From positions 39,671 to 103,670 of the forward strand of contig UQLB01000006.1 of assembly GCA_900541725.1 (NCBI GenBank): DNA of 64,000 bases, in the 5' to 3' direction. A model generated the notes under the pieces. It ran no database searches, had not been told where the DNA came from, and worked only from the letters and a program-made list of their open reading frames with translations. Positions 1 to 10,235 of this stretch are shown piece after piece; the first letter of the stretch is position 1; every line of letters starts with the position of its first letter. A program made the translations under genes and the position numbers. This stretch comes from an uncultured Collinsella sp. Lineage in GTDB: Bacteria > Actinomycetota > Coriobacteriia > Coriobacteriales > Coriobacteriaceae.

Positions 1-540
1 CTGGTCGGCCGTGAGTTTAGCGGCATCGATGATGGTCTGGGCGGCCATAAGCACGGCGTCCATGTTGATGCCGGCGCGCAGGCTGGCGACGTTGACGCTG
101 GAGCAGACGCGGCTCGTGGTGGCGAGCGCCTGCGGAATAGACTGGATGACGCGGCGGTCGGCGTCGCCGATGCCCTTCTGGACGAGTGCGGAGAAGCCGC
201 CCAGGTAATCGATGCCGAGCGTCTCGGCCGCGCGGTCGAGGGCATGCGCGATGGGGGTGAGATCCTCATCCTTGCAGCACGCGGCGATCTGCGCCACCGG
301 GGTGACGGAAACGCGCTTGTTGACGATGGGGATGCCGTACTCGCGCTCGAGGTTCTCGGCGGTCTCGACCAGATGCTCAGCCGTGTGCGTCACGTGGTCG
401 TAGATCTTCGTGCACATGCGGTCGAGGTTCTCGTCGCCGCAACCCATGAGCGAAACACCCATGGTGATGGTCCTGATGTCGAGGTTCTGTTCCTCAACCA
501 TGCCGCGGGTTTCCGCGATTTCTGCGGGCGTGATCGCCAT
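1..540 (-). CDS. UPF0210/PFL family (DUF711) protein, partial
   Basis: The reading frame starts at an ATG at 540 and runs off the left edge, so only about 180 N-terminal residues are seen. The segment begins MAITPAEIAETRGMVEEQNL and continues with DIRTITMGVSLMGCGDENLD, the conserved N-terminal signature of the UPF0210/PFL family. Members of this family are compact enzymes of unknown reaction with a glycyl-radical-like fold, often encoded beside an ACT-domain protein. The gene follows metH on the same strand but is separated from it by a hairpin, so it is probably transcribed separately or by read-through. Function is not known; the family call is firm. Confidence 0.85.
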   Translation of the reverse strand, partial: MAITPAEIAETRGMVEEQNLDIRTITMGVSLMGCGDENLDRMCTKIYDHVTHTAEHLVETAENLEREYGIPIVNKRVSVTPVAQIAACCKDEDLTPIAHALDRAAETLGIDYLGGFSALVQKGIGDADRRVIQSIPQALATTSRVCSSVNVASLRAGINMDAVLMAAQTIIDAAKLTADQ

Positions 541-586
541 CCTTGCGCTCCTATCTGCCAAAACGAGCATAGTCTTATCTATTCTA

Positions 587-623
587 ACGTGCCGCACGTG
601 CCAAGTGGCGCGTGCGGCACGTT
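587..623 (-). terminator. perfect 13-bp inverted repeat after metH
   Basis: AACGTGCCGCACG at 587-599 is the exact reverse complement of 611-623, with an 11-base loop. It lies between the stop of metH (649) and the start of the PFL gene (540). On the minus strand there is no clean T-run after the stem, so it may be an inefficient terminator or an operator rather than a standard intrinsic terminator. Confidence 0.5.
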
Positions 624-648
624 TTGGTGCGGGGTTGTTTCCGTTATG

Positions 649-3204
649 TTACCGGCCAAAGACCTCTTCGGCGATGCGCGCGCTCTCGGCGGCGTCCTTG
701 GCGTAGTAGTCCGCGCCGATCTGCTTGGCGTATTCGGGGGTGAGCACGGCGCCGCCCACGATGATCTTGACGCCCGGAACCTCGGCATGAAGCAACTTGA
801 TGGTCTCCTCCATGGCGACGACGGTGGTGGTCATAAGCGCCGAGAGACCGACGAGCTTAATGTCGCGCTCCTTTACGGTCTTGAGCACCTCTTGCGGATC
901 GACATCGCGGCCCAGGTCAAAGACGGTGTAACCGTAGTTATCGAGCAGCATTTTGACGATGTTCTTGCCAATATCGTGGATGTCGCCCTTGACGGTGGCC
1001 ACGCAGATCTTGCCCTTGTCGGCAATCTCGCCGGCGGGCATCAGACGCTTGATGGTATCGAAGCCCACGCGGGCTGCCTCGGCTGAGGCCATGAGCTGCG
1101 GCAAGAAGAACTTGCCCTGGTCAAAGAGGACGCCGACCTCGTCGAGGGCGGGGATAAAGTGGTTGTTGATGAGGTCCATGGCGTCATGGTCGGCCAGCAA
1201 GCGCTCGGTCTCGGCCGCGATCTCGCCCTTACGGCCCGAGACGACCATGTGGCGGATGGGATCGTCGTCGGCGCTTGCGGTGGTGCCTGCGGCAGGCACG
1301 GCATCGCTCGAAGCAGCTTGGGCAGCTGCCGGGTTTGCAGCGATCTTGTACGGGTCGGTCCAGCCGGCGTAGCGCTCGATGTATCCAGTCGAGCCCTCGT
1401 CCTCGACGCTCAACACGCGATAGCTGTAGACGGTGTCCATAAAGCGCTTGGAGCCCGGGTTCATGATGGGGGCGTCCAGGCCCGCGCCAAAGGCGGCGGC
1501 CAAAAAGACCGAGCCCAGCAGCGGGCGGGCAGGCAAGCCAAAGCTGATGTTCGACACGCCGAGCGCGCACTTGACGCCCAGGCGCTCCTTGCACAGCGAC
1601 ATGGCGCGCAGGATCTGCTCGGCCTGACGCTGGTTGGTCGAGGCGGTCATGACCAGGCAGTCGATGAGGATGCGGTCCGGGCCGATGCCGTAGCGGGCGG
1701 CCTCCGCCACGATGCGCTCGGCGATGGCGAAGCGCGCCTCGGCGGTATCGGGGATGCCGCCCTCGTCGAGCGTGAGGCCGACGACGTTGGTGCCGTAGTG
1801 GGCAACCAGCGGGAAGATCTCATCCATGATCTGCTGCTTGCCGTTAACCGAGTTGATGATGGGCTTGCCGGCATAGCGGCGCACGGCGGCCTCGACGGCG
1901 GCGGGGTCAGTGGAGTCGATCTGCAGGGGCAGAAGCGTGGAGCCCTGGAGCTGCTCGGTTGCCTGCTGGATGATTTTGACCTCGTCGATCTCGGGCAGGC
2001 CCACGTTGACGTCCAAGATGTCGGCGCCCTGTTCCTGCTGGCTGATGCCCTGGCTCACGACGTAATCCAGATCGCCATCGCGCAGAGCCTGCTGCAGGCG
2101 CTTTTTGCCGGTGGGGTTGATGCGCTCGCCGATGACGGCGATCTTGTGGCCATCGCAGGGAAGGTCCACGACCGTCTGGGCGCTCGTGACCGACATGCTG
2201 GGTTTGCGGTGACGCACGCTGGGCGTGTGGTTGTCGATGAGGGTGCGAAGTGCCGCCATGTGCGTGGGCGTGGTGCCGCAGCATCCGCCGACGACGCTCA
2301 CGCCGTCGGCGATCATGCCGGCGACGGCCTCGGCGTATTCGGGTGCCTGGATGTCAAAGACGGTGTTGCCGTCGTCGTCAACGCGGGGCAGTCCCGCGTT
2401 TGCCTGCACCATGACGGGCTTGTCGGTGACGGTGAGCATACGTGCGGCGAGCCCACGGAGCTCGGCCGGACCCTGGCTGCAGTTGATGCCCAAGACATCG
2501 GCGCCGATGGCGTCGAGGGTGATGGCGGCGACCTCGGGGCTCGTGCCCAAGAAGGTGCGGCCGTCTTCCTCAAAGGTCATGGTGGCAAAGACGGGCAGGT
2601 CGGAGTTCTCGCGGCAGGCGAGGACCGCCGCCTTGATCTCGGCCAGGTCGGTCATAGTCTCGATAATAAAGAGGTCCACACCCGCGGCGACGCCGGCGCG
2701 CACTTCCTCGGCAAAGAGGTCGTAGGCCTCGTCGAAGCTCAGGGTACCCAGGGGGCGCAGCAGCGCGCCGATGGGGCCGATATCGCCGGCGACGTAGTGG
2801 GCACCGGCTGCGCGGGCGCAGGCGACAGCGGCGGCAAAGACATCTGCCACGGTGGCGGTACCGTCGAGCTTGTGGGCGTTGGCGCCAAAGGTGTTGGCGG
2901 TGATCACGTCGCAGCCGGCCTCGACGTACTGTCGCTGAATGTCGGTAATGACCTGGGGCTCCTCAAAGTTGAGCAGCTCGGGCAGGGCTCCGGCCTTCAT
3001 GCCGGCCGCCTGCAGCATGGTGCCCATGCCGCCGTCGAACAGCAGATGCCCCGTGCCCTCGATGGCCGCACGCAGGCGATCGTCCTTAATGCGCAGATCG
3101 TCGATCGTGCGCGTCTTGTACGTGGCACCGTTGCGACGTGCGGCATCAACGGGTGCCGCCAATGCAGTGCCGTCAGAATCATGAGTGATAAGCGGAGTAA
3201 ACAT
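649..3204 (-). CDS. metH: Cobalamin-dependent methionine synthase (no reactivation domain)
   Basis: Transfers a methyl group from methyltetrahydrofolate through cobalamin to homocysteine to make methionine. The 851-residue protein has, in order, a homocysteine-binding barrel (GGMGTM near residue 57, zinc ligands in GINCS and GGCCGTTP), a pterin-binding domain (GERINPTGKK), a B12 cap helical bundle, and a B12 domain with the base-off motif DIHDIG at 741-746. It ends there. The AdoMet-binding reactivation domain of long MetH is absent and is supplied by the next gene upstream. The N-terminus carries about 50 extra residues before the barrel; the ATG at 3204 has AGGAG seven bases upstream. Last gene of the metF operon. 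Confidence 0.95.
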   Translation of the reverse strand: MFTPLITHDSDGTALAAPVDAARRNGATYKTRTIDDLRIKDDRLRAAIEGTGHLLFDGGMGTMLQAAGMKAGALPELLNFEEPQVITDIQRQYVEAGCDVITANTFGANAHKLDGTATVADVFAAAVACARAAGAHYVAGDIGPIGALLRPLGTLSFDEAYDLFAEEVRAGVAAGVDLFIIETMTDLAEIKAAVLACRENSDLPVFATMTFEEDGRTFLGTSPEVAAITLDAIGADVLGINCSQGPAELRGLAARMLTVTDKPVMVQANAGLPRVDDDGNTVFDIQAPEYAEAVAGMIADGVSVVGGCCGTTPTHMAALRTLIDNHTPSVRHRKPSMSVTSAQTVVDLPCDGHKIAVIGERINPTGKKRLQQALRDGDLDYVVSQGISQQEQGADILDVNVGLPEIDEVKIIQQATEQLQGSTLLPLQIDSTDPAAVEAAVRRYAGKPIINSVNGKQQIMDEIFPLVAHYGTNVVGLTLDEGGIPDTAEARFAIAERIVAEAARYGIGPDRILIDCLVMTASTNQRQAEQILRAMSLCKERLGVKCALGVSNISFGLPARPLLGSVFLAAAFGAGLDAPIMNPGSKRFMDTVYSYRVLSVEDEGSTGYIERYAGWTDPYKIAANPAAAQAASSDAVPAAGTTASADDDPIRHMVVSGRKGEIAAETERLLADHDAMDLINNHFIPALDEVGVLFDQGKFFLPQLMASAEAARVGFDTIKRLMPAGEIADKGKICVATVKGDIHDIGKNIVKMLLDNYGYTVFDLGRDVDPQEVLKTVKERDIKLVGLSALMTTTVVAMEETIKLLHAEVPGVKIIVGGAVLTPEYAKQIGADYYAKDAAESARIAEEVFGR

Positions 3205-3213
3205 CGAGGGCTC

Positions 3214-4002
3214 CTAATGGCTGGAATAGCAGGTGGTGTGGGCGGCGCGGAAGCGGCAGTTCTCGCGCATGCGGCAGATATTGCAGGTGGGGCGGGTCTG
3301 GGCGTCGTGGACCTCGCCGTCGAACAGGCCGATCACCGCGGTCACGCTCTTGGTGGGCATGAGTAGGCTGGTGGGTGTGACGGTAAGCCCGATGAGCCGC
3401 GTGGCGTTGAGCGCGTTGACGATCGAGCGCTGGGCCGAGAGCGGGCAGTCGCCGTAGCCGGGACTAAAGCGCCAGTTGCCGGCGAGTCCGTGTGCGGCGG
3501 CCGCAGCCTTGACCTGCTGGTCCATTTGCTCGACGGCGGCTTCTACATAGGCAGAGCATGCGGCGTCGAGCACGGCTCCCTCCAGGGGCTGCTGGGCTCC
3601 CGTGGTGCGCAGGCGACGCTCGGCGTCCATGCCGAGGGTGCATGCCATGAGCGCGGCAAAGCGGGCGTCTTTGAGATGTCGATAGATATCGCGACCTCGC
3701 AGCTCAACGTTGGTGCCGACCAAGCGAATGCAAGGCTCACTTTGTTCGTCCACGCCCGTGGCATCGACGGCAAACACGCGGCGCACGCCACGGGGCTCAA
3801 TGTCCAGTTCCAGACGTTCAACGACAAGCTCAATACGTCGTGACAGTTCGGGCTCAATCTGCTGGCCGCCGTAACCCAGATACCGCAGCATCTCGGCACG
3901 GTCGACACGGGGATGGTGCGCGGCATCGACACGGTAAAGCGCCGGCGACGCAAGGTCGGCCGGCACTTCGACAGCGGTTGTATCGATGTGCGGTTTTTCC
4001 AT
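3214..4002 (-). CDS. Stand-alone MetH activation (AdoMet-binding) protein
   Basis: A 262-residue protein resembling the C-terminal reactivation domain of long methionine synthases, which binds S-adenosylmethionine and re-methylates oxidised cobalamin. Visible features are RRIELVVERLELDIEPRGV in the first half, GNWRFSPGYGDCPLSAQ (the RFSPGYGD-type AdoMet signature) near residue 185, the TPTSLLMPTKSVTAVIGL segment, and a C-terminal cysteine cluster (CNICRMRENC). It lies between metF and metH; its ATG overlaps the metF stop by one base (TAATG) and metH starts 10 bases after its stop, so translation is likely coupled. This pairing supplies the domain missing from the short MetH. Confidence 0.88.
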   Translation of the reverse strand: MEKPHIDTTAVEVPADLASPALYRVDAAHHPRVDRAEMLRYLGYGGQQIEPELSRRIELVVERLELDIEPRGVRRVFAVDATGVDEQSEPCIRLVGTNVELRGRDIYRHLKDARFAALMACTLGMDAERRLRTTGAQQPLEGAVLDAACSAYVEAAVEQMDQQVKAAAAAHGLAGNWRFSPGYGDCPLSAQRSIVNALNATRLIGLTVTPTSLLMPTKSVTAVIGLFDGEVHDAQTRPTCNICRMRENCRFRAAHTTCYSSH

Positions 4003-4874
4003 TACCCCAGGCGCTCCATAATGGTCGCGGCGATCGCAGGACGGTTCATAGTGTACAGGTGCAGGCCGTCGGCGCCGTGCTCCTTGAGGTCGCAAAGTTG
4101 GCGGGCGGCATAATCTACACCGGCTGCCTGCAGGCTCTCGGGGTCGTTCTCGTACTTGGCGAGAATCTTGATGACGGGGGAGGGCAGCGACGCGCCGCAC
4201 ATAAAGACCATGCGGCTGATCTGGGACTTGCCCATAAACGGCATGATGCCCGCGGTAATGGGCACGGTGATGCCGACCTTGTCGGCAAGCTCGCGGAAGC
4301 GGTAGAAGCACTCGTTATCAAAGAAGAGCTGCGTCACAAAGAAGCTTGCGCCGGCGTCCTGTTTTTGCTTGAGGTGTTCGACCGAGAGGTTGAGATCCTC
4401 ACAGGCAATGTGGCCCTCGGGGTAGGCTGCGGCGCCCACGCAAAAGCCGGCGTCGACGAGCTCGGGGATGAGGTCGCGGGCGTAGGCGTAGTCGGAGGCG
4501 GGCTTGTCGTCCTCGGTCGCGCCGGCAGGGAGATCGCCACGCAGGGCCAGAATGTTTTCAACGCCGGCGGTGCGATACTCGTCGATCTTGGCGGCGATGT
4601 CGGCGTGGGTGCGGCCCACGCAGGTGAGGTGTGCCACCGAGGGCGTGTCGAATTCGCTCGAAATCATATGCGCGATGGGGGCGGTGGTGGCACCGTTGCC
4701 CGAGCCGCCGGCCGAGCAGGTGACCGAGACAAAGCTCGGCGAAAGCTTGCACAGATTGCCTGCCACTTCGCGAGCCGTGTCGAGGGTGAGCTCGCCCTTG
4801 GGCGGGAACATCTCAAACGAAACGGGCGCGGTGCCCTGGGATGCTGCCTGCTTAAAAACCTCGTCGACGCGCAT
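4002..4874 (-). CDS. metF: 5,10-methylenetetrahydrofolate reductase
   Basis: Reduces methylenetetrahydrofolate to methyltetrahydrofolate, the methyl donor for MetH. The 290-residue protein has the family hallmarks PVSFEMFPPKG at the N-terminus, VSVTCSAGGSGN, ALRGDLP and FFVTQLFFDN, and the usual length. I chose ATG 4874 because GAGGAG lies eight bases upstream and the alignable protein begins there; an upstream in-frame extension to 4940 is rejected. It is the first gene of the metF, activation protein, metH operon, and its stop overlaps the next start, so methyl-donor synthesis and use are co-expressed. Confidence 0.95.
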   Translation of the reverse strand: MRVDEVFKQAASQGTAPVSFEMFPPKGELTLDTAREVAGNLCKLSPSFVSVTCSAGGSGNGATTAPIAHMISSEFDTPSVAHLTCVGRTHADIAAKIDEYRTAGVENILALRGDLPAGATEDDKPASDYAYARDLIPELVDAGFCVGAAAYPEGHIACEDLNLSVEHLKQKQDAGASFFVTQLFFDNECFYRFRELADKVGITVPITAGIMPFMGKSQISRMVFMCGASLPSPVIKILAKYENDPESLQAAGVDYAARQLCDLKEHGADGLHLYTMNRPAIAATIMERLG

Positions 4875-5300
4875 ATCGTGCTCCTCTAGATACGTAATAG
4901 TGTGATGTGTTGTAAGGATTCTACAGCACCACTGTGTCACGGTGGAGTTTCACTCGTTATTCGGGGATACCAATCAAAGATGCCTTGCTATCGGCTTTCT
5001 CTATAACAGAGCGGCTAATCTAGGCACGGACTATAAAGACTGGTATCTGATGCAAAATACCAGTTAATAGAGCTCAATCCCAAATTGACTACCCTTAAAC
5101 CATGGGGAGAGGTCTGCAATTTATGCAGTTGATTGGCTGTTGAGGGTGGCAACGCCGCCTCGATAGGGTAACCTCATTGATTGGTTTCGCGACAGCAACA
5201 TAACGGTAATGTCGCGGAAACACGGCGAGTCTAAGCTATGACTCGTTCGTTAGTAATCAACACCGCTTCTCACGCGGTGCCGATACGAAGGGAGTTCCGT
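4875..5300. promoter_or_regulatory. Divergent metF / glnN control region with inverted repeats
   Basis: This 426-base gap separates the divergent starts of metF and glutamine synthetase. I see ACTGGTAT/ATACCAGT (5039-5046 and 5057-5064), a near-perfect stem TTTCGCGACA with TGTCGCGGAAA (5185-5219), and CACCGC/GCGGTG (5261-5279) just before the glnN ribosome binding site. The first looks like an operator; the last two lie in the presumed glnN leader and could fold as RNA. No known riboswitch class is recognised. Promoter boxes are not certain. Confidence 0.4.
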
Positions 5301-7388
<2,088 letters not shown>

Positions 7389-7418
7389 AGCGTAACTGAC
7401 ATATCGTCACGGTATTGA

Positions 7419-7450
7419 GCCGGGGTCCGCATCATGCGGGCCCCGGTTTT
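7419..7450 (+). terminator. Intrinsic terminator of glnN
   Basis: A strong GC stem, CCGGGGTCCGCA pairing with TGCGGGCCCCGG, is followed by TTTTTG. It lies 30 bases after the glnN stop. Confidence 0.9.
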
Positions 7451-7512
7451 TGTTTGCGAAGGACGCTTTGAAGCCCGTTTTGCCGCCGATTCGCCTAGGT
7501 ATAAAGGGCTAT

Positions 7513-7727
7513 GGGCAAAAAACGTCAAATATGAGTACTGTCACAAGTCCTGTAACATTATTTATTTGCAAAATATGTAGTGTTACGCAACATATGTCCA
7601 AGTACTTAGCCGATAAACGTCTGCAATTTTTCCGCCGTAGGACGCCTGACGGCTAAATCGCCTTCTGAAGGCATGAAATCGCTGTTACTAAAATGGTAAC
7701 AGTACTCATATTTGCTATTTTTTGCCC
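7513..7727. mobile_element. MITE-like element, copy 1 (215 bp, 32-bp terminal inverted repeats)
   Basis: The ends 7513-7544 and 7696-7727 are inverted copies differing at only four positions; both contain CAAATATGAGTACTG and begin GGGCAAAAAA. The interior has no credible gene and is AT-rich. A second member lies at 61863-62091 with the same ends, a shared ATTTATTTGC block near the left end, CATATG in the middle, and a conserved hairpin next to the right end (CTGTTAC/GTAACAG at 7682-7702). This size and structure fit a non-autonomous miniature transposable element, but no transposase or clear target duplication is visible. Confidence 0.8.
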
Positions 7728-7741
7728 GCTGGCTTTGCGAT

Positions 7742-7783
7742 GATGCCGGGGTCCGCACCCTGTCGGGTTCGAATCCCGGCATA
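7742..7783 (+). other. Possible tRNA T-arm remnant or hairpin
   Basis: GTCGGGTTCGAATCCCGGCA (7761-7780) has the exact form of a tRNA T-arm (TTCGAAT loop with a five-base stem), but no matching acceptor, D-arm or anticodon arm is present upstream, where the MITE ends 15 bases away. ATGCCGGG and CCCGGCAT can also pair as an 8-bp stem. It could be a tRNA fragment left by recombination or integration, or a chance hairpin. Confidence 0.3.
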
Positions 7784-7789
7784 TCGGTA

Positions 7790-7825
7790 GGAAAAAGCCC
7801 GCTACCGCGAGGGTAACGGGCTCTT
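7790..7825 (-). terminator. Intrinsic terminator of tRNA-Glu
   Basis: On the minus strand GCCCGTTACC pairs with GGTAGCGGGC (one mismatch) and is followed by TTTTTCC, just after the tRNA 3' end. Confidence 0.85.
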
Positions 7826-7834
7826 CAATTCAAA

Positions 7835-7911
7835 TGGTGCCCCCAGCGGGATTCGAACCCGCGATATCCACCTTGAAAGGGTGGCGTCCTTGGCCGCTAG
7901 ACGATGGGGAC
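7835..7911 (-). tRNA. tRNA-Glu (UUC)
   Basis: Reading the minus strand, the sequence starts GTCCCCATCGTCTAGCGGCC and ends GGGGGCACCA, with the CCA encoded. The anticodon loop CTTTCAA between CCACC and GGTGG gives anticodon TTC, and the T-arm is CGGGTTCGAATCCCG. All four arms pair. A terminator follows directly, so the gene stands alone. Confidence 0.95.
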
Positions 7912-7969
7912 AGCGGGAAAGAGTATAGCAGACTTTTTTAGCTGTTCACATATCGTTGGCAAACTGAAA

Positions 7970-8006
7970 AACCACCACAAAGGTGCCTGTCCCCTTTGTG
8001 GTGGTT
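7970..8006 (-). terminator. Terminator hairpin of murT-gatD (14-bp perfect stem)
   Basis: AACCACCACAAAGG at 7970-7983 is exactly complementary to 7993-8006; on the minus strand the stem is followed by TTTTT. The loop and inner stem contain GGGGACAGGCACC, a sequence type that recurs in intergenic hairpins of many bacteria and resembles others in this window (60044, 61055). Confidence 0.75.
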
Positions 8007-8012
8007 GGGGCG

Positions 8013-10190
8013 TTAGGGGAGGAGCTTCATGGCGGCGTCGTGGGCGGCGTGCTCGTAGGTGTCGTCGAGGGTTTTGAGCGGCAGCAGGGCCGTGGCCTGC
8101 GCATCGCCGCGGCGCTCGAGGGCGTGCGCGATCAGCCAGTCGGCGAGTTCGGGGTTCTTGGGCAGTGCCGGTCCGTGCAGGTACGTGCCGATGACGCCCT
8201 TGTAGATGAGACCCTCAAAGCCATCGTCGCCGTTGTTGCCGGTGCCCGTGACGACGGACGTTCCGAGCGGCGTGGCCTCGGCGTCCAAAAGCGTGCGGCC
8301 ACCGTGGTTCTCGAATCCCACAAAGGGCTCAGGTGCCAGATCGGTTTTGACGGCTACGTTGCCGATCAGGCGGTCGGAGCCGCGTACGGTTTCGGCGGCA
8401 ATGACGCCCAGGCCCTCAATGCGATCGTCGCCCATGTAGTACGAACGGCCGAGCAGCTGATAGCTGCCACAGATGGCAAGCAGTGTGCCGCCGTCCTCAA
8501 CATAGGCCGCGACCTTGTCTTTTTGGGCGAGCAGCTCGTGTGCCACGGCTAGCTGGTCGCGGTCGGAGCCGCCACCCATCATGACGATATCGGCATCGGT
8601 GAGATCGAGTGACTCGCCCATACGGACCTCGTCCACGCGCACGGGAATGCCACGCCAGGCGCAGCGGCGCTCGAGGGCGATGACGTTGCCGCCGTCGCCG
8701 TAGAGGTTAAGGGCATCGGGATACAGGTAGACGATGCGCAGCGGGCGCGAAAGCTCGACTGGCGCGATACCGACAGGAAGAGCGCTGCCGTCGGCACGGG
8801 CTACGGCGCGCCCAGCAACAGCGTCGGCGGTGGCGCCTTTCAGCCCGTCGAGCTCCTTGACCAGCGGCGGGAAGGCCGTGTAGTTGGCGACGGCGTAGAA
8901 GGTGTCATCGGCGGCCTCGTCTGCCACGGCGCCAATTGCCTGCGCGACGTCCGAGATAATCGCGGCATCGATGCCGGCGTACTTGAGGCGCACCTGCATG
9001 TCGTGCGCGCGCGCGCCTCCGGCAAAGGCGACAAGACCCGGCGTGTCGGCGATGCGCTCAAAGTCGACGTCGTAGATCCACGATACATCGTGGCCGTCGG
9101 CATCGTTGTCGTTGAGGAAGAAAGCGCAGAGTCTGCCGCCTGCTGTCTTGATGGACTGGATTTGTCGATCGAAGCCTACGGGATTCTTAGCCAGGTTGGC
9201 CTCGACGGTGCGGCCGGCGATATCCCAGCGGCCCATGCGTCCGCCGGCGGGGACGTAGGCATCGAGCGTGGGCTGCAGCTGCGCCGTATCCACGCCTAAC
9301 TCATGTGCGGCAAAGAATGCAGCGGCAACGTTGTAGACCATGTACAGGCCGTTGTAACGCGTGACGATGTGTGCGGCTGGCGCGCTGGAATCAGATCCAA
9401 ACACCAGGTCAAAACCATAGCCGTCGCAGCCGAGCTCCACGCCCGTCACGCGACGGACAAGCGCAGGGCGGGCCCAGCCGCACGAGGGGCAATGGTAGGC
9501 GCCGAGCTGGCCGTATTGCACGTAGTCATACTCCAGCGGCGCGTTGCACTGTGAGCAAAAACGTGAGTCGCTAATACGGTCGGACTCGGTGTTGGTGGCG
9601 CCGTCGATGCCAAAGGCAATACTCGCGTTGGGAACGCGCGCGGCAATCGAGGCGCACAGCGGGTCGTCGGCGTTGTAGATAAGCGTTGTTGTCGGCGAGA
9701 GCTCCAACGCATGGGCGATGACCTCCTGGGTGTGATCGATCTCGCCATAGCGATCCAGCTGGTCGCGGAACAGGTTGAGCAGCACAAAGTACGTCGGCTT
9801 GAGCTTGGGCAGAACGCGCACGGTGTAGAGCTCATCGCATTCAAAAACGCCCACGCGCTTGCCGCTGTCAGCGTGCTTAAGGCCGCCGCGGGCCTCGAGC
9901 AGAGCACCTACCACACCAGGCTCCATATTGTTGCCGGCACGGTTGCACACCACGGTAGCACCGCTGGCAGCAACGGCATCGGCGATGAGGTTGGAGGTGG
10001 TGGTCTTGCCATTAGTGCCGGTGATCACCACGCTGCGGTCGACCAGGCTCGCGAGGTCGCTTAGCAGCTCGGGGTCGATTTTCATGGCGATGCGGCCGGG
10101 AAGCACGCCACCCTGGCGTTTGAGGACAGAGCGCAGTCCCCAGCGAGCGATATCGCTCGAGGTGCAGGCAAGAGATGAGCGGAAGTTCAT
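8013..10190 (-). CDS. Fused MurT-GatD lipid II isoglutaminyl synthase
   Basis: A single 725-residue protein that joins both subunits of the enzyme amidating the alpha-carboxyl of D-glutamate in lipid II. The N-terminal Mur-ligase part has the ATP loop GTNGKTT (58-64), the MurT-type zinc ribbon (CSQC with CPSCG about 20 residues on) and a Mur C-terminal domain. From about residue 485 a GatD glutamine amidotransferase follows, with nucleophile Cys574 in LLAICGSYQ and His672 in TYLHGPALPKNP. In staphylococci these are two genes. The start (MNFRSSLAC, ATG 10190) fits MurT N-termini. Third gene of an operon with two helical-repeat proteins, and ended by its own hairpin. Confidence 0.93.
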   Translation of the reverse strand: MNFRSSLACTSSDIARWGLRSVLKRQGGVLPGRIAMKIDPELLSDLASLVDRSVVITGTNGKTTTSNLIADAVAASGATVVCNRAGNNMEPGVVGALLEARGGLKHADSGKRVGVFECDELYTVRVLPKLKPTYFVLLNLFRDQLDRYGEIDHTQEVIAHALELSPTTTLIYNADDPLCASIAARVPNASIAFGIDGATNTESDRISDSRFCSQCNAPLEYDYVQYGQLGAYHCPSCGWARPALVRRVTGVELGCDGYGFDLVFGSDSSAPAAHIVTRYNGLYMVYNVAAAFFAAHELGVDTAQLQPTLDAYVPAGGRMGRWDIAGRTVEANLAKNPVGFDRQIQSIKTAGGRLCAFFLNDNDADGHDVSWIYDVDFERIADTPGLVAFAGGARAHDMQVRLKYAGIDAAIISDVAQAIGAVADEAADDTFYAVANYTAFPPLVKELDGLKGATADAVAGRAVARADGSALPVGIAPVELSRPLRIVYLYPDALNLYGDGGNVIALERRCAWRGIPVRVDEVRMGESLDLTDADIVMMGGGSDRDQLAVAHELLAQKDKVAAYVEDGGTLLAICGSYQLLGRSYYMGDDRIEGLGVIAAETVRGSDRLIGNVAVKTDLAPEPFVGFENHGGRTLLDAEATPLGTSVVTGTGNNGDDGFEGLIYKGVIGTYLHGPALPKNPELADWLIAHALERRGDAQATALLPLKTLDDTYEHAAHDAAMKLLP

Positions 10191-10235
10191 GAAGCCGTTC
10201 CTAACATAGATGACATGGTCGGGGCGATCGCGTCG

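Noticed and set aside
1159..3366. Long plus-strand open frame of 735 codons opposite metH
   Set aside because: It is the mirror of a GC-rich real gene; the translation is low-complexity and metH on the minus strand has clear domains and a ribosome binding site.
4875..5300. Possible S-box, cobalamin or glutamine riboswitch upstream of metF or glnN
   Set aside because: The conserved cores of these riboswitches could not be found on either strand; only simple inverted repeats are present.
7450..7656. 68-codon frame inside MITE copy 1
   Set aside because: No ribosome binding site, not conserved in copy 2, and it spans the terminal repeat.
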